Virus record (IMG/VR): IMGVR_UViG_3300040811_000778
Span: 1 to 20,383 of that record
Reading direction: 5' to 3' (one strand)
From: a virus
DNA: 20,383 bases
A model generated the notes under the pieces. That model ran no database searches. It saw only the letters and a program-made list of their open reading frames with translations, and was not told the origin of the DNA. Every line of letters begins with the position of its first letter. Within the stretch, counting starts at the first letter, position 1. A program made the translations under genes and the position numbers. Below are positions 7,797 to 13,736 of the stretch, piece by piece.

Positions 7797-8341
7797 CAGC
7801 AACTACGATCCGCGTCCAGATGGCGCAACGCAGCGACACCGCTGCCAACTGGACATCCGCCAATCCAATCCTGCTGGCTGGTGAGCTTGGCCACGAATCC
7901 GATACCGACAAGCTGAAGATTGGCGATGGCGCAACCAACTGGAATAGCCTGACCTATCTGCCGATTGACGGCACATGGACTGGTGACACCATCGCCGTGG
8001 CCTATGGCGGCACCGGTCAAACCACATACACCGATGGCCAGCTGCTTATCGGCAACAGCACCGGCAACACGCTGGCCAAGGCCACGCTCACCGCCGGCAC
8101 CGGCATCACGGTCACCAACGGCAGCGGCACCATCACGCTGGCGATCGACTCCGACGCGGCCATCACAGACATCACCACCACGGCCACCACTGGCACGCTG
8201 CCTACGGCTGATGGCTCGGTGACCATTGCTGATGCAGCATCTCCCACCAACGCCGAGCTGCTCGAATACTGCGTGGAGCTGGAAGCCAAGCTGGAAGCGG
8301 CTCTAGCCGCCTTGCGCACGACTGGCGTAATTGCTACCTAG
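7793..8341 (+). CDS. Short tail fibre with Mtd-like N-terminal domain
   Basis: A 182-residue fibre-like protein. Residues 5-58 (QMAQRSDTAANWTSANPILL...GELGHESDTDKLKIGDGATN WNSL) match the attachment domain found at the N-terminus of major tropism determinants and many tail fibres. Residues 70-115 contain YGGTGQTTYTDGQLLIGNST followed by a GTGITVTNGSGTITLAI strand, a repeat unit common in trimeric phage fibres. The end (ELLEYCVELEAKLEAALAAL) is a probable trimeric coiled coil. No C-type lectin or other receptor domain is present, so this may be a short spike or adaptor. It probably docks on the J-like tip. Product class is well supported; receptor is unknown. Confidence 0.75.
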   Translation: MTATTIRVQMAQRSDTAANWTSANPILLAGELGHESDTDKLKIGDGATNWNSLTYLPIDGTWTGDTIAVAYGGTGQTTYTDGQLLIGNSTGNTLAKATLTAGTGITVTNGSGTITLAIDSDAAITDITTTATTGTLPTADGSVTIADAASPTNAELLEYCVELEAKLEAALAALRTTGVIAT

Positions 8342-8355
8342 TGCAGTCGGCATTG

Positions 8356-8386
8356 GCTGGCTAGATACCCTGTACTGGTAGCCGGC
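8356..8386 (+). other. Stem-loop between tail and lysis genes
   Basis: GCTGGCTA (8356-8363) pairs with TAGCCGGC (8379-8386): eight base pairs in RNA with one G-U and a 15-base loop, inside the only gap between the fibre gene and the lysis genes. No T-run follows, so it does not read as an intrinsic terminator. GCTA...TAGC inverted sequences also occur in the two other gaps on this strand (621-674 and 9891-9906), each just before a CCATGG start. It could be a processing, promoter-linked or translational element. Confidence 0.45.
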
Positions 8387-8392
8387 ACAGCC

Positions 8393-8641
8393 ATGGTCGA
8401 GATCATCGCCGCGGTAGCCGGCGCCAGCATCAGCGTCGCTGCCATGGGGGCAGCAGGCTTCACCCGCAAGTCAGACGAGGCCAGGGAGGCGGTGGTGCGT
8501 CTCACTGCAGCCGTTGAGCACATAGCCACGCAGCTGGAGGTGCTTCACAGCGATATGAAGGAAGACCGCAAAGAGACTTTTGGAAGGTTATCGACAGTCG
8601 AGCAACGCGTCTCTAGGTTGGAAGCACGACCGCCGACCTAG
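8393..8641 (+). CDS. Small membrane protein with coiled coil (possible lysis accessory)
   Basis: An 82-residue protein. Residues 3-23 (EIIAAVAGASISVAAMGAAG) are a single hydrophobic segment; residues 26-78 are a charged helix with a heptad pattern (AVVRLTAAVEHIATQLEVLH, then RLSTVEQRVSRLEA). One N-terminal membrane helix plus a coiled coil resembles XhlA-type or spanin-like lysis accessory proteins, although XhlA has the reverse order. Location directly upstream of another small membrane protein and the endolysin supports a lysis role by context. It starts in a agCCATGG context. It could also be a structural membrane-interacting peptide; function is not established. Confidence 0.6.
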   Translation: MVEIIAAVAGASISVAAMGAAGFTRKSDEAREAVVRLTAAVEHIATQLEVLHSDMKEDRKETFGRLSTVEQRVSRLEARPPT

Positions 8642-8643
8642 CC

Positions 8644-8790
8644 ATGGATCAGGCTCAAACGCTCGCCATCATCGCCATTGTCGTGGCAGCTGGCTCTGAA
8701 GTGATCGGGATGCTGCCCATCCGTGAGAACAGCTGGGTGCAGCTGATCGTGAAGATTATGGAGACCGCCTTCCCAAAGCGCAACGGCTGA
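8644..8790 (+). CDS. 48-residue membrane protein, candidate holin
   Basis: A 48-residue protein starting two bases after the previous stop and ending three bases before the endolysin. Residues 6-21 (TLAIIAIVVAAGSEVIGM) form one hydrophobic helix, followed by a polar turn (LPIRENS) and a second amphipathic stretch (WVQLIVKIMETAFPKRNG) with a basic end. Small size, one or two membrane-active helices, basic C-terminus and position immediately before the endolysin are holin-like. No family could be recognised with certainty. Short proteins with a 'SE.IG..P...NS.VQL' pattern seem familiar from cyanophages, from memory only. The start has a tagCCATGG context. Confidence 0.55.
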   Translation: MDQAQTLAIIAIVVAAGSEVIGMLPIRENSWVQLIVKIMETAFPKRNG

Positions 8791-8793
8791 ACC

Positions 8794-9873
8794 ATGGCCA
8801 ACGAAGCGCCAATCTCGTTGCAGCAGCTCTTCAGGTATTACAAGGGCTTGCCGCACCAGGCGGCCGCGGTTCAGCAGCTGGAGAGCGATCTGGCGGAGAA
8901 CGGCTACGCCGCCGCGATGCGAAGGGATCGCGCATGGTTCGAGACGTGGAGCCAAGACGGAAAGCAAAGCGATCTGGCCGCCGCAATCGCGCTGATTAAG
9001 GAGTTCGAGGGCTGCCACCTCAGTGCATACCCTGATCCGCTCAGCGGTGGCGATCCTTGGACCATCGGTTATGGCACGACGCGCTACAGCACCGGCCTGC
9101 CCGTCAAGCGTGGCGATCTGATCAACGTGATCGAGGCCGACATCTTGCTGCGGCTTGAGGTTGATCGGATTGCAGAGAAGCTGCGCAGCACGGTGCCCCA
9201 TTGGAAGGTGATGGACGACAGCCAGCGCAGTGCGTTGGTCAGCTTCGCCTACAACCTTGGCGCCGGCTTCTATGGCGCTGCAGGCTTTGAGACGATCAGC
9301 CTTTGCCTCCACGAGCGCAACTGGGGCGATGTGCCTGCAGTGCTTGAGTTGTACCGCAACCCCGGCACCACCGTCGAAGCTGGCCTGCTGAGGCGCCGCA
9401 GGGCCGAAGGCAAGCTATGGGGGCAACATCGAGCAGAGATCCAGCAGGAGCCGGCCAAGCTGCGCCCTGAAAGCTCGTTCAGCGCACGGCTGACACCGCA
9501 CATAAGGCTCGGTGAGTTTGCGCTTGATCAAGAGGCCAGGCGTTTCGATCGTCAGGATCAGCTGGACATCGCAGCTGAGCTGGCTGCATTCTTGGAGCGT
9601 GTGCGGGTGCAGTTTGGCGGCAAGCCAGTGGTGATCGTTTCCGGCTACCGGCCAGAAGCTATCAACCGTGCTGTAGGCGGTGCCAGCAACAGCGAGCACC
9701 TCTTCAACGTTGGGTGCGGCGCTGTCGATTTCTACATCGCTGACGCTGATCTGTATCTGGTGCAGGCTTGGTGCGATGATCACTGGCGCTATTCGATCGG
9801 CTACGGCGCGAAAAAGGGATTCGTGCATCTAGGCATCCGAGGCAGCAGGGCAAAGGTCCGCTGGGATTACTGA
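8794..9873 (+). CDS. Bifunctional endolysin: GH24 muramidase plus M15-type peptidase
   Basis: A 359-residue two-domain lysin that should degrade host peptidoglycan. Domain 1 (about 60-210) is a T4-type lysozyme: IKEFEGCHLSAYPDP...PWTIGYGT gives the catalytic E72, D81 and T90 of the Glu-8-Asp-5-Thr style arrangement. Further lysozyme hallmarks are QRSALVSFAYNLGAG and the final GLLRRRRAE. Domain 2 (about 235-359) resembles M15 D-Ala peptidases: VSGYRPEAINRAVGG, H302, D312 and H345 (GFVHLGI) would bind zinc. The His-to-Asp spacing is longer than the classical H-x6-D because of an inserted VGCG. Residues 1-58 are a helical extension of unknown use. No signal peptide is seen, so it needs a holin, most likely one of the two genes upstream. 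Confidence 0.88.
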   Translation: MANEAPISLQQLFRYYKGLPHQAAAVQQLESDLAENGYAAAMRRDRAWFETWSQDGKQSDLAAAIALIKEFEGCHLSAYPDPLSGGDPWTIGYGTTRYSTGLPVKRGDLINVIEADILLRLEVDRIAEKLRSTVPHWKVMDDSQRSALVSFAYNLGAGFYGAAGFETISLCLHERNWGDVPAVLELYRNPGTTVEAGLLRRRRAEGKLWGQHRAEIQQEPAKLRPESSFSARLTPHIRLGEFALDQEARRFDRQDQLDIAAELAAFLERVRVQFGGKPVVIVSGYRPEAINRAVGGASNSEHLFNVGCGAVDFYIADADLYLVQAWCDDHWRYSIGYGAKKGFVHLGIRGSRAKVRWDY

Positions 9874-9917
9874 GCCAAAAGGTTGCGGCGGCTACAGTTG
9901 CTTAGCGGCACAGCGCC

Positions 9918-10103
9918 ATGGCGGGCTTTTACTTGGAGGTGACGTGCAAGCTATTCATTCGATCAGACAAGCCGGCCGATCTGATCCCTGGCGATGTTTA
10001 CAGCCAGATCGCTGAGCACATCAGATCAGATGAAGACATTATCGACGTTGAGGTGAATTGCGTCCCGGTGCCGGCAGACATCCATGGGGCAGCACAGGAT
10101 TGA
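9918..10103 (+). CDS. Small hypothetical protein
   Basis: A 61-residue acidic protein starting in a cgCCATGG context and overlapping the HNH gene by 20 bases. It is composed of alternating strand and helix (FYLEVTCKLFIRSD, DVYSQIAEHI, DIIDVEVNCVPVPA), a compact alpha/beta layout. There is no membrane segment or recognised motif. The preceding 44-base gap contains GCTA...TAGC (9891-9906). I do not recognise a family. Its start context and coupling to the next gene make it likely real. Confidence 0.5.
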   Translation: MAGFYLEVTCKLFIRSDKPADLIPGDVYSQIAEHIRSDEDIIDVEVNCVPVPADIHGAAQD

Positions 10104-10380
10104 AGGCACATGGCTGGTCACAAGGAGATCAGCCCGCGATCAGATTTTGTTGGCTTGGGATTATCGTTGCGCGTATTGCGGCGAAGAGCTGGGCTGCAAG
10201 CCAACTATTGATCACATCGTGCCCAAGGCAAGAGGCGGCCCTACGGTGCCCAGCAATCTGGTGGCCTGCTGCATGACGTGCAACTCCTCAAAAGGGCACA
10301 GCACGTGGCTTGAGTGGTATCGGCAGCAGGCCTTCAGCTCAACGCTTGGCGAGTGGGCGATTAGGCAATGGATGACTTAG
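10084..10380 (+). CDS. Free-standing HNH endonuclease
   Basis: A 98-residue HNH-family nuclease. A zinc-binding CAYC (29-32) and a second pair in CCMTCN (62-67) frame the core DHIVPKARGG (43-52), with PSNLVACC (56-63) supplying the central Asn. H44 would be the general base. The N-terminus is basic. Such small HNH proteins in phages either act with terminase at the packaging site or are homing endonucleases. No terminase is in the window, and this one sits after the endolysin at the end of the plus-strand late cluster. It meets the minus-strand cluster tail to tail with a four-base overlap (10377-10380). Confidence 0.85.
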   Translation: MGQHRIEGTWLVTRRSARDQILLAWDYRCAYCGEELGCKPTIDHIVPKARGGPTVPSNLVACCMTCNSSKGHSTWLEWYRQQAFSSTLGEWAIRQWMT

Positions 10381-10661
10381 CGCCACTTGTTGCCCAGCAG
10401 CTGCTGACGGCAGACCTCGATGGCCTGCTGCGCCTGCTTTTGCGTCATCACAGATTCTGTGGCGTCCATCGCCTTCACTGCGCGATTCAGCAGATCAGGG
10501 TAGGAAGTGTCGCGGAAGTTGACGGCGACGTCTCGGCAAAACTCTTTCCAGAGTCCCGTGTATGTGCTGCAGGTGCGGCCGCTTTTTTGGTAGAGCGCCT
10601 CCATCATCTCTGAGCGCTTCTGATCAAGTTCAAATGATTTCATGGCGGTGACGGCCGGCAT
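10377..10661 (-). CDS. Hypothetical protein, last gene of the sigma-factor cluster
   Basis: A 94-residue, largely helical protein. I chose the ATG at 10661, which overlaps the upstream stop as TGATG, over the in-frame TTG at 10664. Features are an N-terminal helix (SFELDQKRSEMMEALYQKSG), a cysteine-containing middle (RTCSTYTGLWKEFCRDVAVN) and a C-terminal helix (MTQKQAQQAIEVCRQQLLGN). There are three cysteines and no membrane segment. No family recognised. It is the promoter-distal gene of the sigma cluster and converges with the HNH gene with almost no space for a terminator. Confidence 0.6.
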   Translation of the reverse strand: MPAVTAMKSFELDQKRSEMMEALYQKSGRTCSTYTGLWKEFCRDVAVNFRDTSYPDLLNRAVKAMDATESVMTQKQAQQAIEVCRQQLLGNKWR

Positions 10662-11002
10662 CAAATTATGGTGCGCGTCTGATGGTTTGGGTCGGATTCG
10701 TCAAGTCCGTGCACTTCAGGACCAAAGCCGGTGGCGATGTGCTCAGGTGTTAGGCCTTCCTTAGGTTGCTGTTTCTTGGCTTGGCGTTCAGCGTCTGACG
10801 CTTGTACGCTCTCGACCCAGCTATCGAAGGCTTGGCGGCTTGGTGTGCCCAACGGGAGGCCAAGCCACTTGCGCAGCACCTTCACATCCCGAAAGAAGAG
10901 GCTGCAGCCCTTGCGGTATCCGATCCAATAGCGTCCATCCCAATCGGGGCCGGTTTCGATTGACATGCCGCCGGGCAGGCGCAGGGCGTCGCGTTTGACC
11001 AT
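10661..11002 (-). CDS. Hypothetical protein in the sigma-factor cluster
   Basis: A 113-residue protein. Its N-terminal half is compact and aromatic (SIETGPDWDGRYWIGYRKGC, then SLFFRDVKVLRKWLGLPLG), suggesting a small beta/alpha domain that could bind nucleic acid or a partner. The second half is polar (EPQ/K-rich, residues 75-113) and probably disordered. It starts one base after the stop-adjacent base of the upstream small gene and overlaps the downstream gene by one base, so the four genes form a coupled set with the sigma factor. No known family recognised. Confidence 0.6.
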   Translation of the reverse strand: MVKRDALRLPGGMSIETGPDWDGRYWIGYRKGCSLFFRDVKVLRKWLGLPLGTPSRQAFDSWVESVQASDAERQAKKQQPKEGLTPEHIATGFGPEVHGLDESDPNHQTRTII

Positions 11003-11003
11003 C

Positions 11004-11171
11004 TCAGGGCTTCAGCATTTGGTTGAGGTAGAGCTCGGCCTGCCATAGGTCTGAGCTGTAACGACAGATCCCGCCGAGGCAGCTTCGATAGAAGAGCTCA
11101 CCCTTCTCGGGTTCAAGCGTTTCGATGAAGCCGCCATCGCGATCGATTCTGCTAATTACCCGAACCCGCAT
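11004..11171 (-). CDS. 55-residue hypothetical protein coupled to the sigma factor
   Basis: A short gene whose ATG (11171-11169) lies inside the end of the sigma-factor gene (20-base overlap) and whose TGA (11006-11004) is one base before the next start. The product reads MRVRVISRIDRDGGFIETLE, then PEKGELFYRSCLGGICRYSS, then DLWQAELYLNQMLKP: a strand-turn-strand start, a CxxxxC pair and a C-terminal helix. It fills what would otherwise be the only gap in this cluster, with tight spacing on both sides, which supports a real gene. Co-translation with a sigma factor makes an accessory or anti-sigma role imaginable, but nothing in the sequence shows this. Confidence 0.55.
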   Translation of the reverse strand: MRVRVISRIDRDGGFIETLEPEKGELFYRSCLGGICRYSSDLWQAELYLNQMLKP

Positions 11172-12072
11172 TGATGGCTAGGCGCCTGCCTTCATTGTTG
11201 CACTGCTGGCGAATCAACCTGTTCAGGCGCATCATGGCTCGCTGTAGCCGCTGCCTGATAGCTTCGCGGCTAACGCCACCTTCTTTCCCCAAGGCCGACA
11301 GCGTGGCTTTCTTGTATCCGGGCAGCCCGTTGTACCTGCAGATCAAATACCGTTCGTCTTCCTCAAGGCTGTTCAGGGCATCGGCCAGCATGTCACGCTC
11401 AAAGGTGAAATCATCCTCCTCGTAAAGGGTTTTCTCATCTGGGATCAGATCAATCAGCCGATGCTTCTGTATATCGTTTGAGGCATGGTTGTCGAGGCTT
11501 GTGACATCCCTGGCCATCAGAAGCGATAGCACCACATCATCACGCTCGATCTCTAGCTCAGCTGCGCATTCAGCCAGCGTTGGCTCTCTGCCGGTCAGCT
11601 GTTGCTGCCGTGTCATGAATGCGCGTAGCTTGACGATCTTCTCCTGCCTGTGGATGGGGAGCCTGATCAGCCGATCGCAATCCTGCAGGCCGCGGCTGAT
11701 TGACTGGCGGATCCACCAGTACGCATAGGTGGAGAACTTATAGCCACGGGAAGGGTCGAACAGCTCAGTCGCGCGATCTAGGCCCATGTTGCCAAACTGC
11801 ACTAGATCCAGCAGTTCAAGCGATGAACAGCGGCGAATGTACTTTTTGGCGATGGTCACCACCAGGCGCAGGTTGCGGGTGATCATGCGCTCCTTCGCAC
11901 GTTGGCCGCGGCGGATGACCATTTTCTGCTCTCGCGTGTAGTCAGCAGCGTCGATGTCTTGAGACTGCAAATCCAGCATCTTCTGGATCTGCCTGCTGTA
12001 CTGAATTTCTTCTGCAGGAGTCAGCAGCGGATGGCGGGCGATCTCGTTGAGGTAGTGGTGAACGGAATCCAT
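11152..12072 (-). CDS. RpoD-family (group 2-like) sigma factor
   Basis: A 306-residue sigma-70 protein that would direct host RNA polymerase to chosen promoters. Region 1.1 is absent; region 1.2 is at 3-30 (HHYLNEIARHPLLTPAEEIQ). Regions 2.1-2.4 span about 58-145, with LVQFGNMGLDRATELFDPSR and the core YKFSTYAYWWIRQSISRGLQ. The -10 reading residues W119, W120 and Q123 are kept and Thr440 of E. coli is replaced by S126. Region 3 is about 145-200. Region 4.2 helix-turn-helix is 254-285 (KKATLSALGKEGGVSREAIR), with R269, E270, R273 and Q274 kept for the -35 element. All domains look intact. It lies downstream of a strong terminator after ssb, so its expression probably depends on readthrough or a local promoter I cannot define. 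Its ATG is in a CCATGG context. Confidence 0.93.
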   Translation of the reverse strand: MDSVHHYLNEIARHPLLTPAEEIQYSRQIQKMLDLQSQDIDAADYTREQKMVIRRGQRAKERMITRNLRLVVTIAKKYIRRCSSLELLDLVQFGNMGLDRATELFDPSRGYKFSTYAYWWIRQSISRGLQDCDRLIRLPIHRQEKIVKLRAFMTRQQQLTGREPTLAECAAELEIERDDVVLSLLMARDVTSLDNHASNDIQKHRLIDLIPDEKTLYEEDDFTFERDMLADALNSLEEDERYLICRYNGLPGYKKATLSALGKEGGVSREAIRQRLQRAMMRLNRLIRQQCNNEGRRLAINAGSGN

Positions 12073-12091
12073 GGTTTCAATTGCGATAGGT

Positions 12092-12113
12092 AAAAGAAAG
12101 GCCCCGAAGGGCC
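12092..12113 (-). terminator. Intrinsic terminator after ssb
   Basis: Read on the minus strand: GGCCC, loop TTCG, GGGCC, then TTTCTTTTA. The five-pair GC stem (12100-12113) is closed by a very stable C(UUCG)G tetraloop and followed by a U-rich run. It begins six bases beyond the ssb stop and ends about 20 bases before the sigma-factor start. Confidence 0.85.
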
Positions 12114-12119
12114 ATCTGA

Positions 12120-12464
12120 TCAGAAGGGCATCTCAGCAACGGCTGCAGCAGGCTGCTGCGCTGCGCGTGGCGGCAAGGTGAAGTCAGAGACCCTGAGCAC
12201 AAGCTTGCAAGCTGTTGAGCCGTCTTTGCGCTCGTACGTCTCGGCGTGGGCGTCACCAGCCACGGTGATCTGGCTGCCCTTGCTCAGGTACTGGGCAGCC
12301 ACGGCAGCACGGGCGCCCCATACTGCGCAGTCAATTGCGGTGACGTGTTCTGCGTCCTTGGTCTTCTTGTTCACCAACAGGGTGAAGTTCGTCACCTCGG
12401 TATTGCCGGCGGTGTTGTTGCGAGGATCAGCGGCCAGGTTGCCGCTGGCGGTCACGTTGAGCAT
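12120..12464 (-). CDS. ssb: Single-stranded DNA-binding protein
   Basis: A 114-residue OB-fold protein, shorter than cellular SSB (about 170). It starts MLNVTASGNLAADPR, followed by VTNFTLLVNKK (24-34), HVTAIDCAVWG (40-50), AAQYLSKGSQITVAGDAH (56-73) and a final LVLRVSDFTL strand, in the standard SSB order. A short Ala/Gln-rich linker leads to the ending AVAEMPF, which resembles the acidic-hydrophobic SSB tip (DDIPF in E. coli) used to recruit partner proteins. It coats single-stranded DNA during replication and recombination. Its start overlaps the ribbon-helix-helix gene as TGATG, and a terminator follows it. Confidence 0.92.
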   Translation of the reverse strand: MLNVTASGNLAADPRNNTAGNTEVTNFTLLVNKKTKDAEHVTAIDCAVWGARAAVAAQYLSKGSQITVAGDAHAETYERKDGSTACKLVLRVSDFTLPPRAAQQPAAAVAEMPF

Positions 12465-12649
12465 CAGCTGAAGAAAGTGGAGAGGATGGCGATAATGGCC
12501 TGATTGTTGTTCAGGCCGGTGGTGTGCAGGTACTGGCGGAACTTCTCTGCCAGTTCAGGCGGAAGCCTGGCCTGCACCTGATCACGTTGGCGCTTGCGAT
12601 CAGCGCGTCTGCGGTATTCGCGCAGTATCTGGCGCGGTGTTTCAGCCAT
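12464..12649 (-). CDS. Small ribbon-helix-helix-like DNA-binding protein
   Basis: A 61-residue, very basic protein. The first 24 residues are Arg-rich (ILREYRRRADRKRQRDQ). Residues 25-61 (VQARLPPELAEKFRQYLHTT, then GLNNNQAIIAILSTFFS) fit a ribbon-helix-helix domain: a short strand, helix 1, a turn with Gly-Leu-Asn and helix 2. Such proteins act as dimeric regulators, often of their own operon. It overlaps ssb by one base and the upstream gene by eight, so it is made with the recombination proteins. The fold is inferred from the pattern; target sites are unknown. Confidence 0.65.
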   Translation of the reverse strand: MAETPRQILREYRRRADRKRQRDQVQARLPPELAEKFRQYLHTTGLNNNQAIIAILSTFFS

Positions 12650-12824
12650 AGATGACGCTCTCTGTCACCGCCTCGACGTTGACCCATTCGAGTTCGTGCC
12701 AGTGGTGCAGCCAGCGCTCTGCGGCGAGTTGTTTGGCTTCTGTCAGGCTGCAGGCTGTGACGCACTCAAAAACGTTGACGCTCGGGATGCGGTAGTAGTA
12801 GCGATGAGGGCATGGATCAGTCAT
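12642..12824 (-). CDS. 60-residue hypothetical protein
   Basis: An aromatic, acidic 60-residue protein (RYYYRIPSVNVFECVTACSL, then TEAKQLAAERWLHHWHELEW, then VNVEAVTESVIYG). The layout is strand, helix rich in Ala/Glu/Trp/His, strand, which recalls the small alpha/beta 'EAK..A...W' proteins common in phage early regions. There are two cysteines and no membrane segment. It starts by ATGA overlap with the upstream gene and overlaps the next by eight bases. No function recognised. Confidence 0.6.
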   Translation of the reverse strand: MTDPCPHRYYYRIPSVNVFECVTACSLTEAKQLAAERWLHHWHELEWVNVEAVTESVIYG

Positions 12825-13042
12825 GGCTTCTGTGGTGTGACTACGTTGCCGCAGTTCAGGTGCTTTTCAACGATGCCGAGGGCGATCCGCAACTCAGCGT
12901 TGCGCTGCTGTTCATGCGCCCACGCGACATATCGATGCTCAAAGAAGAGGCGGTCGCTGTCGTTGGTGTGCAGGTAAGCGCGGATGGCACCGGCTGCGCG
13001 AAAGAGTTGCTCACGCGGTGAGCTGCTGCTGGATGAAGTCAC
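12821..13042 (-). CDS. Hypothetical protein downstream of the annealing protein
   Basis: The frame is open back to 13117, but I place the start at the GTG at 13042 (73 residues) to limit overlap with the upstream gene to 32 bases; the start is uncertain. After a serine-rich leader, the body is one amphipathic helical unit (REQLFRAAGAIRAYLHTNDS, DRLFFEHRYVAWAHEQQRNA, ELRIALGIVEKHLNCGNVVT). It has a predicted helical bundle-like composition with no motif I recognise. Coupled by ATGA to the next gene. Position right after the recombinase suggests a recombination or replication accessory. Confidence 0.5.
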   Translation of the reverse strand: MTSSSSSSPREQLFRAAGAIRAYLHTNDSDRLFFEHRYVAWAHEQQRNAELRIALGIVEKHLNCGNVVTPQKP

Positions 13043-13736
13043 GGTGTTCTGCGGTGGTGATGTGTTGAGTGATGAGCGCGTCGGCGGCAAGGCTGAAGCG
13101 CTGCTTAAAGGCGGCAATCAGCTTGTTCCGTTGATCGGCGGGCATGTCTTTGAGCAGCTGCACGCAGAGCTGCCGTTCATCTTCTGTGATCGGCTCGCCT
13201 TGAGGCTGCTGCTGAGGCTCTGGCGCTGCTGCTGGGGCAGCTGGCTCAGGTTTGGCCGCGGCCTTGGCGGTTGCCTTGTTGGCGGGCTTGGCCGGTGCAG
13301 GATCCTCGCGGTGGGGATCCTCCACGGGATCCTTCGCCCACAGCTCAAAGGCAAGCCCCAAGCTGAATGCGGCGCAGGCGCACATGGCGCGGCGGTGCGT
13401 GTCTGTGAGGATCCTGGCGCTGACCTTCTCCAGCTGGATCGGATTGTTCCGGTGATCCATGCATGGGAAGGGGAAGCTGGCTAGCTGCTGGCCGCCAGGG
13501 CCGGCGAAATGGCCGATCACCAGGCCCGTGCCATCTGGCGCTTGATGCAACAAGCCGCCATCAGTGGCCGGTTCTAGGTGGAACTGCCAGCCGGGCGCGT
13601 GCTCGTGGAGCAGGTGCGCCACCTTTGCCCAGTTGACGTAGGACGCGGCATAAGAGCCGGTCCCCTTGGTGTCCACATCGGCCTTGGTGATGACACCGGC
13701 CAGATTGGGGATTTTGAGGCTTTCAGTTTCAGGCAT
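13011..13736 (-). CDS. Probable single-strand annealing protein (Sak3/DUF1071-like)
   Basis: A 241-residue protein. Residues 30-135 resemble the DUF1071/Sak3 branch of phage annealing proteins: YVNWAKVAHLLHEHAPGWQF (33-52), a strand pair, SFPFPCMDHRNNPI (87-100) and a helix with RRAMCACAAFSLGLAFELW (115-133), which corresponds to the 'R.l.KaiA.hGLGl.i' helix. Residues 136-182 are an Ala/Pro/Lys linker that opens with three acidic-Asp-Pro steps; residues 183-241 form a helical C-terminal domain. It would pair complementary single strands produced by an exonuclease. Neighbours RusA and SSB, and the RecB-type nuclease at the head of the strand, fit this. The family call is by pattern, so moderate. 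Confidence 0.6.
   Translation of the reverse strand: MPETESLKIPNLAGVITKADVDTKGTGSYAASYVNWAKVAHLLHEHAPGWQFHLEPATDGGLLHQAPDGTGLVIGHFAGPGGQQLASFPFPCMDHRNNPIQLEKVSARILTDTHRRAMCACAAFSLGLAFELWAKDPVEDPHREDPAPAKPANKATAKAAAKPEPAAPAAAPEPQQQPQGEPITEDERQLCVQLLKDMPADQRNKLIAAFKQRFSLAADALITQHITTAEHRDFIQQQLTA

Noticed and set aside
13300-13332. Three GGATCC sites within 33 bases
   Set aside because: They encode consecutive acidic-Asp-Pro steps in the annealing protein linker; simple codon repetition is a sufficient explanation.
12984-13484. Plus-strand open frame of 166 codons
   Set aside because: Antisense to the annealing-protein gene; the Leu/Gly/Arg runs come from its Ala/Pro/Gln linker.
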